The notes under the pieces were generated by a model. It saw only the letters and a list, made by a program, of their open reading frames with translations, was not told the DNA's origin and did no database searches. From Isoetes taiwanensis (Eukaryota; Streptophyta; Lycopodiopsida; Isoetales; Isoetaceae): 64,000 bases of DNA. Numbering within the stretch: the first letter of the stretch is position 1; the number at the start of each line of letters is the position of its first letter. The stretch spans positions 3,585,090 to 3,649,089 of the forward strand of contig JAJEKV010000098.1 in the NCBI GenBank assembly GCA_021234155.1. The letters are read 5' to 3'. Shown piece after piece: positions 1 to 11,291 of this stretch. The translations under genes were made by a program, and so were the position numbers.

Positions 1-1317
1 ATGAAATCTTTGATAATCTGGGGGAATCTTGATGGAATGGAGAACCTGGAAGAATCTTCATAGATTCTGAGATGTGGAATCTAGAGGAATCTTGAATAAT
101 CTCTTAGAATCCAGAGCTATCTTTGTGGAAACTTAAGAATCTAGGGGAATCTTTTTGCCTTTGGTGTGTTTTGCGTGGTTTGCTTTATTCGATCGCTTCA
201 TAAAGATACATTCAACACATATAGGCCCGCTTGTGAAAATTGCCTCTAAGTGCTGATATGCATGGCAATGATTGGACATTGGAAGTTTAATCCGGCATCC
301 AATTTAAGTTATTGCAAACAAATCGGAAGCCATGTCATTGTTAGTTGATCGGTTTTATTTAGTAAAGGTTGGGGCCTTACAGATATAAGGCAATCGGAAT
401 CGAATTCTGTGATGCAAAAGTTCGAGGAGAAAGAAGATTTGACCGCTTTGATCGTTTGGCTTAACTTGATGAATGTCAATACGATAAGATAAAACGAATC
501 CGGGGCAGTCATTGATTGAGCAAGAAACCAGCAAATCGGACCTTACTGCAAATGCCATTTATGGAATGGGCATCTGGACTACGCATCTCGGCGTAGCTCA
601 AAGTAATGCTCTGAGCTTGAACCCATCTCAGAAACCGATTTAGCTCCATTGCATTTAGCTTGATTTTATGGGTGAAGGCTGCTATGTATCACGAACAAGG
701 AATTGACAAACATTAAGCCATCCACATTACGGCACAAACACGGAGTCGGAAGCGGACCGTTCACGCATTTGCTTCTCGTAATTTCCTTTTCGTCTAAACC
801 AAAAGGATGATCGGCAAGAAGAAAGAAGATGAAGGCGCCTATTTCCCAGGAAGAAGAGAGCCTCAACGTCACATCAAACAAAACCGCCAAAATCAACAGA
901 TGAAAATAAGTTAAAAAATTCAACGTACAAGATCGCGCACAGATTATCCCAAAACTCCATTAGTATTATACATAGATAGATTATGTATCTTGATTTTTAT
1001 TCTCGAATATAGTCTTTTCGTCCTTCGTTTAACATAAACTTAATTATTTCTAGTGTGAACGCACTTGTTATAATAAAGTTTAACTAGGTAGTTGATTTTT
1101 ATTATCTTTATACCTAGCTAGTTAATTTTTATTACCTTAACTATTTTTACACTAAATGTAGTTATTATAATGAAGTTTAACTAGGTAGTTATTTTTCATT
1201 AACTTAACGGAGGGTGCGAATAAACCCCTAACCAAACTGATCCAGGATTATAGTTACCATGGCTGTCACACATGGAGATACACTAATGCAGCTCGTTTTT
1301 GACCTATAAATTGCAGT
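1..1317. other. AT-rich spacer, no gene recognised
   Basis: I see no coding region with homology or splice structure here. Short ORFs on both strands look random. The first 170 bases contain many loosely spaced GGAATCTT/AGAATCT words. A degenerate direct repeat sits at 1066-1110 and 1161-1200 (core AAGTTTAACTAGGTAGTT), with a related half-copy between them at 1113-1132. Confidence 0.5.
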
Positions 1318-1690
1318 GTATTTCAGAATGTAAGTTGAAATAGCTGAATGTAGGGTAGAAAACCCAGAATGTAGGGTAAAATTGTTGGAATGTAGGGTAA
1401 AACATAAAATGTAGAGTAAAAATGTAAGAATCTAAGGTAAAAATAAAAAAATATCAATCTAGCCCAACATTCTCTAAAAGAATGTGTGCCACGTGGCAAC
1501 ACACCATAGGCGTAGAGGTCAGAAAAAATGGCAGCTTACATTTACGTAGTCCAATCGTGCGATGCCACGTGGACATCATTCTTTTACAGAAAGTGAAGCT
1601 CAAGTTTTTACCCTACATTCTTAACTTCAATCGATATTCTGAACTTTTTTACCCCACTGTTATTTCAGAATTAAATCCAGAATTTTAAGC
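1318..1690. repeat. Foldback (inverted-repeat) element with tandem arm
   Basis: The left part (about 1325-1440) is a degenerate tandem array of a roughly 20-bp unit containing GAATGTAGGGTAAAA. The right part carries the reverse complement, TTTTTACCCTACATTCTTA, near 1605-1625. An inner pair of arms, AAAGAATGTGTGCCACGTGG (about 1477) and its imperfect complement ending CATTCTTTTA (1563-1587), also faces each other. Each inner arm contains a CACGTG palindrome. The layout fits a foldback or MITE-like element. No target-site duplication was resolved. Confidence 0.55.
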
Positions 1691-2196
1691 AGACACAGAG
1701 ATAATGAGGCAGTTAAGCATAGATTTACAGTTAAACACAATAAATTACGAACATCCCACAACAAATAATAGTCTCAAGTGCACAGCATTCAAATTCCAAC
1801 ATTTGATCCAACTACTTCAGTTGAATCATGAGTTACATTGCAAAAAACACAGAACTCATAGTTCAGAACCTACTTCTTCAGCATTTCACTGAATTTCTTG
1901 CATGTCATCTATGGCTAAGCTAAACAAAAAAGCTTCAAGATAGTAGCCATCCCGCACCTCCAACCATATTAAAAGAACCTGCACATAACGAAAGACAAGA
2001 TTAGAAGAAAATATTGTAAATCTTGCAAGAAATACTAATATCTTACAAAGATTTTAAAGAAAACTCGCCACAAAGAACAAAGCAGCCGCTATATCGTCGT
2101 TCTTGAAGGACGCTGGCGCCGAAGGCAGAAAAAACAAGTAAAATAAGGTCAGATCATGAATCTTGAAAAAAAACTTAAACATTTCGCGAAAGATCA

Positions 2197-2387
2197 GTGC
2201 AGTGCCTCACCTTAACCTCAAAAATGCCGATGCGCCTTCAAACCGCCGCTGCTTCTATAAGAAACAGAGCAAAAAACAATGTTAGGTTTAAAAAAATTGA
2301 AATCTAACTTAGCATTTAGGTAGATTAAGGTGCAGCGACTCGCCTTAGCCGCAAAAATGCCGCAGCGCCCTCACGTCGCCATAGCTC
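2197..2387. repeat. Diverged direct repeat, two 58-bp copies
   Basis: Copy one (2197-2254) and copy two (2330-2387) share a backbone of GTGCAG, CTC.CCTTA.CC, CAAAAATGCCG and GCGCC followed by a CGCC stretch, with scattered substitutions. They are more GC-rich than the surrounding spacer. They look like an old local duplication upstream of the PPR gene. No coding role is evident. Confidence 0.5.
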
Positions 2388-2504
2388 GGCCGAAAGAACT
2401 TGCTGTGTGGAGGGAGGGAAAGAAAATGACAGAGACGACAAACAAGAAGGTTTTCGCCACGTCGGCAGAAAAACTGCCACCTGACATTCACACATTCACG
2501 TTAG

Positions 2505-2543
2505 AAGAATGACCCACGGCACATTTGCCGTGGGGTCATTCTT
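2505..2543. repeat. 17-bp hairpin with CATT loop
   Basis: The left arm AAGAATGACCCACGGCA (2505-2521) and the right arm 2526-2543 are complementary apart from one extra G in the right arm, separated by four bases. The outer bases AAGAATG/CATTCTT match the inner arms of the foldback at 1318-1690, suggesting a related mini-element. It lies about 70 bases upstream of the proposed PPR start codon, so it could fall within the 5' leader. Confidence 0.55.
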
Positions 2544-2614
2544 TTATACAAGAGCCTTTCATATTTATTTACGATACATTGTAAGTAGAAAGTCTGATCT
2601 TGCAATTGACAAGT

Positions 2615-5238
2615 ATGTCAGCGGCATTGCACCAATGCCTCATGGGGCGCTCTATCGCTCTGGTAAGCTGCTTCTCCTTTTTTTTCCCCCTTCCATAACA
2701 TCTATAACCTGACACTGTTAGCGTCAGGTTTATGAGAACACCAACACCAGATTAGAAGATTCAAATGACAATCTTTCAAATGCTGGTAATCCGAACCGAA
2801 TGCAGTTTGTACGTGTTCCTAGTTCTGGCATTGAAGATGTGTCCAATCCACCATATGACACAGACGACGGTACTTTTGTAGATTACTTGCTTTTTGTTAA
2901 CTATAGTGAGATGTGCATGACATGTTATACAAGTATCAGTATTTTGCAGTCAAGGCGTTGATTCTCGCATCGCCAGTTGGAGAACTGCAAAGGGTCGTGT
3001 GCCCCTAGTTCGTAGCAGATGTTCCCAAATCAGAATGCTTTGTAATTCAGGGCAATTGCATGAAGCTATTACTGTTGTTGATCTTATTGATTATCGGCTT
3101 CCATATGATACTTACATGTGCCTCCTGCAGGCATGCATCAAGGCAAGGGCTTTAGCAGAGGGAAACAAAGTTCACGCTCACATTATTAAAACTGGGTTTA
3201 GGCCAAACATTCTTTTTGAGAACACTCTTGTTAACATGTACGCTAAGTGTGGCTAGTGAATGCGCAAATGGTCTTTGGAAACATGCCTGAACATAATATA
3301 TTTACTTGGACAATAATTATTGCAGGATGTTCTCAGCATGGCTACTTTGATGAGGTTATTAGTCTTTTTGGGCAAATGGAGCATCATGGATTGAAACCAA
3401 ACAAATTTACATATGTTAGTGTTTTGAGTGCATGTGCAAATTCCTTGGCTCTAGAATGGGGTAAATTCATTCATGCACATCTCATGAAGGCAGGAGCAGG
3501 GTTTGAAATTTTTGTTGGAAATATCATAATTACCATGTATGCCAAAAGCGGGAGCATTGGTGATGCTTACAAAATGTTTGAGAGGTTGCCTGTTCATGAC
3601 GTTGTGTCTTGGAATGTAATCATTACAGGATACAAATGCCTTGGACAAGGGGCAAATTCTATTGATTTCTTTACGCAAATGCAACAACATGGCTTTAAAC
3701 CAGACAGAGTGACATTTCTTAACATTTTTGCTGCTTGTGCTATTACAGTTGCTTTGGACTGGGGTAAATATATTCATGCAAGTCTGCTAAAAGCTGGACT
3801 GGACCTAACTTTGTCCATTGGGAGTAGCCTCATTGACATGTATGCAAAATGTGGTTGCCTTGAAGATGGTTGTAAAGTCTTCATGAGTATGAGTTCACAA
3901 GATGTCATTTCATGGACGACGATAATTTCAGGATGTGCTCTTACTGAAAACATGCACGCTGTTATGAAAGTTTTTGATGAAATGCAGCAGCAGGGGTTTA
4001 GACCTAACAATGTTACGTACGTAGCCATCCTAAGTGCATGTGTCAATGCAGAAACCTTAGAATGGGGTAAATTTATTCATGCTCATTGTATAAACGGCGG
4101 AACTGTTGTTGATATGCAGCTTAATAGTGCACTTATTGATATGTACTTGAAATGTGGGAGCACTGATGATGCAATTCGGGTGTTTGAAAGGATTCCTTCA
4201 TTGGTTGTGGCTTTATGGAATGCAGTGATCTCCGGGTCTTCTAATTGTATGGCGGCTATAAAGCTTTTTAATGAAATGGTGCAGCAGGGCTTTTATCCAG
4301 ACAATATCACGCATGTGGCTGTTCTAAGTGCATGCATGAATGGGAAGGTTCTTGGTTGGGGTAAATACATTCATGCCCGAATTATGAGAAGCATATTGCC
4401 ACCAAATCTCTTTGTCGAAAATGCACTGGTTGCCATGTATTCTCGGTGTGGAAGTTTGGAGGACTTGCATCAAGTGTTCGTTACAATGGATAGCTGGGAT
4501 GAGATTTCATGGAATACCATGATTTCAGAATGCTGTGAATACGAGGGAAACAAGGCAATCAAAATATTCCAGCAAATGTGCCAGTTGGGATTTGTGTCAA
4601 CAAAGGTGACACATGTGGGTCTTCTCTGTGCATGTGCTAATGTAGGCAATTTATCTTGTGGGAAACTTGTGCATACCATTCTCATAGTAAATGAACAGGG
4701 TCTAGATATAGTAACTGGGAGTGCCATTATCGGCATGTACAATGACTGTGGAAACATAAGTGATGCATGTTCTACCTTTGATAGGTTACTTATGCAAGAT
4801 GCAATTTCTTGGACCATGATAATCACAGGATATGCTAATCATGGAGATGGGGCGAAAACTCTCAAACTCTTCGCTGAAATGCAGAAAAATGCTGTAAATC
4901 TAGATTCTAGCACTTTTGTTTCTGTTTTGGCAGCATGTAGTCATGTAGGACTGGTGAATGAAGGACTTCATTCCTTCCACTCTATGATGGAAACTAATAA
5001 AATTAGACCAACGGCAGAGCATTATGCGTGCATGGTTGATCTTTTTGGCCGTTCAGGGTACTTGCATGAGGCAAAGGACTTTATTGACATGATGTCCTGC
5101 CAAGTTGATGAAGTTGTTTGGATGTCTTTTCTTGGTGCTTGTAGAATTCACGGCGATATCTGCTTAGCAGAAATTGGCATTAAAGAATTATTAGATCGTT
5201 CGTTTATCATGCAAACATATCTATGTTTCAAGCCATGA
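2615..5238 (+). pseudogene. PLS-class PPR protein gene, frame broken by a 4-nt deletion
   Basis: PPR proteins bind organellar RNA and guide editing, splicing or processing. Proposed exons are 2615-2662, 2728-2869 and 2940-5238. The introns are 65 and 70 nt, have GT..AG ends and keep phase. Exon 3 encodes about seven PPR triplets with typical phrases such as VSWNVIITGY, NMYAKCG and GLKPNKFTYVSVLSACA, and a partial E-like end (FLGACRIHGD). At about 3252 the frame stops in TAG just after NMYAKCG. The next frame continues seamlessly from LVNAQMVF, and comparison with the other repeats indicates four missing bases (the codons for Gly-Ser after Cys). The 3' end stops at YLCFKP, with no E+ or DYW domain. 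The intact frames of the CLU and macrodomain genes suggest that this break is genuine. Exons 1-2 have no recognisable homology, and organelle targeting cannot be judged. Confidence 0.75.
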
Positions 5239-5845
5239 GATGTTATCTTGGTAGGCTTGGTATGGTATTGGGACCATAGGCAGTCATTTGATTTGAGGAT
5301 TGTGAAGTGTAGATGATGGATCTAAGTCACAGAGCATTTAGAACTATTGGGGAGTTCTGCACTTTTACTTGTGGGGAGTGCCCGAGAGCATGAGCAGTGG
5401 CTAACTTTGCAGAATAGGACTGGTCAATCATCATTGGATGCAAGGTTCATCATTTTAGAGTGATGAATCCTTTACTGTTTTGTGACAACCAATCTTCTTG
5501 CCATTTTCTTTATACTGGTTTGATGCCATTTAATCTTGCTTATCAGACTTCTCTGCAGCCTTGCACTTGACAAAATTGACTTACTCATGGCACATTAAAT
5601 AGTTAGCATAGGCTATTTTGGGTAAAAAGTCAGTTACATTTGTCCTGAATGTTCAAGGATGGAACTAGATTGTGGACCTTTGGAAAAAGATTGGTACATG
5701 AAATGTGTACATATATATATTAAGCTTTGTTAATATACGCAGCTTAAAATAATAAAAATAATCAGACGAGGAATTTTTTGAAATGGGTCGTCGTTCGTTG
5801 ATAACATCAGTTATCAACTGAATAGAAATGATATAGGACACAGGG
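5239..5845. other. Convergent intergenic spacer
   Basis: This lies between the 3' ends of the PPR gene (+) and the membrane-protein gene (-). It should hold both 3' untranslated regions. No further ORF, repeat or RNA gene is visible. Confidence 0.5.
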
Positions 5846-8778
5846 CTACAGCCTTCTCCGCACAGGCGAGATAACTTGCCCTCGTATTCGGCTAGATCTC
5901 CTTACTGGGGTGAGTTTCAGTATCTTTTCTGCTCCAGATCCCTGTGTCACAGCATCAGATTTATCAGTCATTTTGCTCAAAAATTTGTTATGAATTTAAA
6001 GGAATCCAAAGTTGATCTTACCTCGTTGACCAGAGTCTGCTTGTAAGCTGTGAAGCTTCCATAAGGAGATGAACCATCTTCTAAACTGGCTTCGCTTGCA
6101 ACTATCATTTCCCCTGATTTCGTCTTTCTGCCCTGTCTTTTTCCTGCAGGAGTTGATTTAGGGTTAGGGTTGGGACTAGGACTAGGGCTACTGTCCTGGT
6201 TGCTCTGTGAGTCAAATCTTCCAGCGACTGGACTTGCAAGAAGGGCTGGGGTCTCCATAACTGAGAACTTCTTGTCTGAAACTTTTGATGCCTTGAGTTT
6301 CTGTGCAGATTGGACTTTGCATTTGTTTTTCTGATTCCTGAAGTATTTAGCCACTAGTGGATAGACCATCGCAGAAGACCCCATAATCAGCAACAATGCG
6401 TAGAGTAGAGCAACCTGCCAATTTTGCAGAGGCAATATGATTATTTCATTGACCCTATTCAATTGCCTGCTTATATGACTGCCCTGTTTTAGCTCTCCCT
6501 GAATACTGTCAATTGAGTTCCCTGCTCTATCTGCAAGTAAAGATACTGATGAAGATAGCTGAGGTTTTGTAATTAAGGGTCGAGACTCATCTCTACTGAC
6601 TTCTTCTCCATTCAAATATTGATAATGAGAGCTGTTTGATTGTTTGGCCATCGGATTTCTCTGTTCCTGATCTGTCTTGCGAGCAGCCAAGTCTACCATT
6701 TCTGTATTACTCAAGTTCCCACACAACCTCAGCAGGTGAAGATTCATCAGAGTATTGATCATCAAAACTGGTGCTAGATAGAGGAGCAAATCTGGCAATA
6801 TCCTCTTCAAAACATTCCACAGGAGGAAAATTCTCTAATTCTGATGAAGAATCTATATCTTCTACTTTTGATTCATCTATAGAGTGATCCACAGTCAAAT
6901 TAGTATCTTCCTTTGGAAGTTTGGTTTCACCAATAGCAATTCTATCAGGGAATCCAATGGGATAATCCTCATCGCTGAACAAATGTTCCCCCATATAAAT
7001 CATAGACTGTCAATAATATTATATTCATCTTGCTCCATCATTTCAATGTATCTGAGCTGAATTTCATCATCTGTTCCAGAAACAATGGCAGACAACAGGG
7101 CATTTAGAGCTGGTGAATCAGTATTAAAAAGATTATCTGTGGCATCTTCAGGACTTCCATAAGTCGAGCCAAAAAATTCCTCGTCTGCAAGGATGTCATA
7201 CTCAGAAAACCAATCCCAATCATCAAAATATGCATTCTCTTCCAATGGCAGATAATGCTGTGGAGTGCCATACATTGAGAACCAAATAGAGGATGCATAC
7301 TCAGACAAGTAAGCCAAGATGTAATCTTTGACATTCTGAAGTTTAATATATAGAGGATGAGAATGAAAAGAGCTCAGAATTTTTTCCATCCTTTCCTGCA
7401 AAGCTTCAATATCTTGCTTGTAATGCTCGGGAGCAACTTTGTCGATCCAACTTACAACAAAAGGCTTAATCTGCTGCAGATAAGCATGGCTATGTGCATA
7501 CCAAATTAATGGCAAGGAATCCTGATTGCTAGAATGGGGTGCAAGAGCAGGAACTTGGACCAAAAGACAAAGAACTACACCAAACAAGGTTCCAAGTATC
7601 ATAGCAGAGAGCAAACCTTTTGAAATTCCATGTCTGGAACCACATTCTTGAAGATCAGCAGTCTGCATTTCTCGTGTCTTTGTATCAGGAAGAGCATCTT
7701 CATGCAATGGCACATCTACCAGATCCATGGATGCTATGCTTTCTTCCACATTAGCATGGACCCCTAAAACATGATCTGCCATGTTGTTCTTGAAACCAGC
7801 TGTGGCAGATTCAGCAACAATTTCTTCAATCTTTTCTTCAATGGCAGAATTATCAACAACTTCTGCAATCTTTTCTTTGTGTTGATCCACCAAATCTTCC
7901 AAACTCAAAGAAAATTTCCTCTGTGATGGGCTGGTTTCACCAACCCTCTGATGGGGATCTGTTTCTTCAAAACTACTAAGCAGTTCTATCCTCCAGTCCG
8001 GTCTGTATCTCAAAAACTGAGGTCTAGGTGAGAGCAAATTTACCTGCGGATCGTATGGAGTCGCATTTGGATCGTTGGCACATAGTGGGCTTTCTGGCAG
8101 AATTGGAGAGTCGTCAAGAATTAGTGGTAGATTTAAAGACTCGTCAGAACTTGTTGGCAGAACGGTGGAGTCTTCCGAATTAGAATTAGATGCTTCGATG
8201 GGCGAGAAAGGAGATGGTAAATCTGCCATAGCCATGCTTGGCTTTGCAAAAGCACCCTCATCTTTGTCAAGAACACAAGACGTTCTATTCTTTGCATTTT
8301 CCAAATCCTCGAAAGACTTGTCTGCCAAAACATGAATCATTCCATCGCAGTTAGCATCGCCGAGAACATTTCGTTCACCCAGTACCTTCTTTTCAACAGA
8401 TTTTGGCTTCTTAACTGGGTTCTTTGGGGGCTTCTTGGAGCTTTTTCCTGCAGAAAAAATCTCCCCACTTCCTTATTTTCCTTGAAATCTTCATAAGACC
8501 TTCGAAAATTTGCAAATTGCCTCATTGCCGGAGACAGCCCAGAGGGTGAAAGATCTGCAAAATGTGCATTTGTTAGATACTAGAGCTGATAGCTTGGAGC
8601 AAGAAATGCTGCTAACTTCCTTACCATCTGCCGGATCCTCTGGCATGGCTGTGAAGAGCGGATTAACATGGCTCCAAGGTCCCAAATCTCGCCTTTGCAT
8701 TTGATGAGGACCCATGGGAAAGGAGCTCCTCTTGGAGCTTAGGGGACACCCAAAATTTTGATCTGGCGAGCTGGGCAT
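5846..8778 (-). CDS. Plant-type two-helix membrane protein with TPVRRSSRIR tail
   Basis: I recognise the architecture as an uncharacterised plant family, with no known function: a Lys/Pro-rich N-terminus followed by KKVLGERN, then SPRPQFLRYRPDWRIEL, two membrane segments, and a basic end LTPVRRSSRIRG. Exon 1 is 8778-8625. It splices in phase to 8447 after a TTTTTTCTGCAG acceptor. The last intron is 5942-6021 (80 nt, GAG|GTAAGA donor), and the terminal exon 5941-5846 ends in TAG. Helix one (GLLSAMILGTLFGVVLCLLV) lies near 7560-7620. Helix two (ALLYALLLIMGSSAMVYPLV) lies near 6350-6410. The middle is unresolved: the frame used from 8447 stops at 7000, an acidic frame runs 7003-6707, and the original frame resumes by 6810. 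Either two compensating indels or small weak-consensus introns are needed. An alternative acceptor at 8554 would add an exon that shifts frame. Confidence 0.7.
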
Positions 8779-9671
8779 GTTGAAAACAGAGTTGCTGCCG
8801 GACTTACTAAAATGTTAAGCACCAATGACTGCCAAATTTCAATTGATCGGAAATTTAGAGCATAAAGAGTAGAATTGGACGAATCAAGGACAAAATGGCG
8901 AGTAACAGAGATGGAAATCCAATTGGGGCAATTGATGCGCATTGATTCTGCAAGAAATTTTGGGCGGAGATGATGGATGAGGTATGGTTTCGATAATTTG
9001 AATGGGGAGTGCAACGGTCAGAAAATCGAGAGATCTGGACAGGGCCGTTAGAGCCTTAAATTAATTAGGCCAAATATAGTTTTATCATTTTTTTAAGCCA
9101 CATGGGACATGGTCCTAATTCCATACTGGTTTCAAATCAAAATGACAAGCAAATTATAGACAAACTAGTTACTGCATAAGTTGTGCACATTGGACTAATA
9201 AGAAATAGAGAGGATGAGTTATGTCTTCTTCTTAAATTGCAAGTAGTTTCATTGTTCTAGCAAATAAAATGTGCTAAGAGGTGAAATCAGGCATTTCACC
9301 AATAAGAAAAAAGAGAGGATAAATTATGTTTTCCTTATATTCTACTTAAATTGCAAGCAGTTTCATTGGTCTAGCAATAAAATGTGCTAAGACCAAGTGC
9401 TCAGTATCATGATACTATGTATCATAATCTCAAAAAGTACATAGGAGAGAAAGTTTTAATAAACTTGTGTTGGGCCCTTGGCATTAAAGTGCGATGACCA
9501 TAATCTATAGATGTAAGGTGTTATGTATTAGCATGTTTTAAGGTTGTCTACAGAAACTAGAAACTGGGCAACAATTTAGTTTACAAACACCTTCAACTTT
9601 AATGAAAATGATTATCTTAACTATTAAGGACTTCCAATCATCTTTAGTAGATGTCAAAATTTTAAGCTATG
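8779..9671. other. 5' flank of the membrane-protein gene, with a local duplication
   Basis: This is the probable promoter and leader region for the minus-strand gene. No other gene is seen. A degenerate direct repeat occupies 9198-9280 and 9300-9392; both copies contain AATTGCAAG.AGTTTCATTG and AAATGTGCTAAGA. Confidence 0.45.
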
Positions 9672-9729
9672 TTATCATTGTTGTATAGCCCTCAAATGAT
9701 GCACACATTTTGCCAAAGTGGATGTTTAG
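9672..9729. repeat. Target-site duplication, left copy (LINE insertion)
   Basis: The stretch beginning TTATCATTGTTGTATAG and ending TGGATGTTTAG is repeated at 13072-13121, on the far side of the LINE. The first 17 bases are identical. The remainder differs by a short indel and a few substitutions, which implies an old insertion. Confidence 0.8.
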
Positions 9730-10264
9730 AAGGAAGGAAGGAAGGAAGAAAGGAAGGAAGGAAGGAAGGAAGGAAGGAACGAAGTATATTTTAACGCCCA
9801 CGAGAGGCCAACCGCCTATGAGATCGCTTTTACAATACAAATAAAGTTTCCAAACACAAAATAAAACCACGTAAACTCAGACAATGCATCTCTACCACTT
9901 GGGATGAAAAACCCCCATGTGGGAGGAAAAACCCTTATAGTAGGCGCTGAGGGGCCCTATTTGGGCCAAATTCCTGGCTTTGAGGGACTCTCTAACGGTG
10001 GAGACTTGCATAATGTAGGATCTTAAGGCGTGCCACCATTGGCGAAGCCAATAGTTGGTAATTGCTATCTCAGAGCATCTGAGATCGGCATGAGTTGCTT
10101 GGATGTGTGCATATCTTTGGGCATTCCCAGAGCATGGTGTTCATCTCCTACTATCTGATGTGACAAAGATCGGCATAATCTCTCATGTCGGGATTCCGCT
10201 CCTCCATCCGTTACCCGCCGCCCGTCTCAATTTCGAGATGGTGGGACCACATCCTTATTGCGCG

Positions 10265-11291
10265 CTATAGCTCTTCGTTTCTTGGTGGAAATGTGTGCCT
10301 TCGACACCGGTGGGGGGCCGTGTTCAAGTGACATGATTGACACAGCAGGTGGTAGTGCCCTCTTTTGGGCTTTGCAAGAGTGGGCGATCCCACAAAGAGG
10401 CACAAGAAAGCGCCAAGATTCAAATGCAGCTCTGCCTTCTGCGATATCCAGACATATCCACAATGTGTTGATAGTCTATGGACCATCGTCGCGAACCATC
10501 CCCTACAATGCTCTTGCCATACTCTCTTGACGTTATGCCCTTGTGCCAATAACGAGCGGGGAGGAAGACGTTGTGCATCCATTTCAATCTTATATGGAAA
10601 TCGCCGGAGGTACTGGGCAAGATAGCGTATCGTTGCGGGGCCAAAAGCCGATTCATACGGAGAAAAATTGGATAAGGCAATCCAGTGTCCTTGGCGCTGG
10701 TAGGTCATGTCGGGGAAAGCCTTCGCACTCTCTCTAGCTTATCCCAAGTTTTGCTAATCGGGCCGCCCTCGGACCTCTACCCCATACGCTAGATCGTTCC
10801 ACGAAAAGTTCGGAACAAGTGTGCTTTTATGCGTCAATCGCGAGATCTGTTCTGTGGCGGCTATTACGCATTGCATGCCTGGGGCTTTCCATCCTTGGCC
10901 GGCCCTTCTTTCTACACGGTCATCCCATAGCATGTTAGCGAGAAATCGATTCCCCGATACTTAAAGGTCCTTACAACTTCCATCCTTTGTCCTCTCGTAA
11001 TAGAAGTCTGATATCATCTTTGCCTGCGAGGATTGGCAACGGCTTGGTTTTCTGGCGGTTGGATGTCATTCCCGCTATGTCCGCACTTGATGAGAGCATC
11101 CAAATGTTCCTCGCATACTCTCGGGTCAGTATGGGATAATAAGCCCGGATACGATGCATAGAGCAAGCTGTTTTCAGTATATGCCTCTCGCAACTGTGGG
11201 CCACCACCTCCATGTTCTTGCATCCGGGTCTCCAACTTGTCAATATAGAGTCCAAAAAGTGTTGGAGATAACGGGCATCCCCGTTTAACAC
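10265..11291 (-). pseudogene. LINE reverse transcriptase, C-terminal two-thirds, catalytically dead
   Basis: At 11229-11291 the minus strand reads GVKRGCPLSPTLFGLYID, the conserved RT motif preceding the catalytic aspartates. About 30 codons on, the expected YADD box appears as LLYASYPGLLSHT, so both catalytic aspartates are lost. The sequence continues in several frames to a C-terminal WxxLTYQRQGHWIAL-like region at about 10700. Normally RT copies the element RNA at the nicked target; this copy cannot. It belongs to the LINE at 9730-13071. Confidence 0.8.

Noticed and set aside
8337-8525. Frameshift at the N-terminus of the membrane-protein gene
   Set aside because: I first read the frame change as an indel in a T-run. 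Splicing 8625 to 8447 restores the frame without one.
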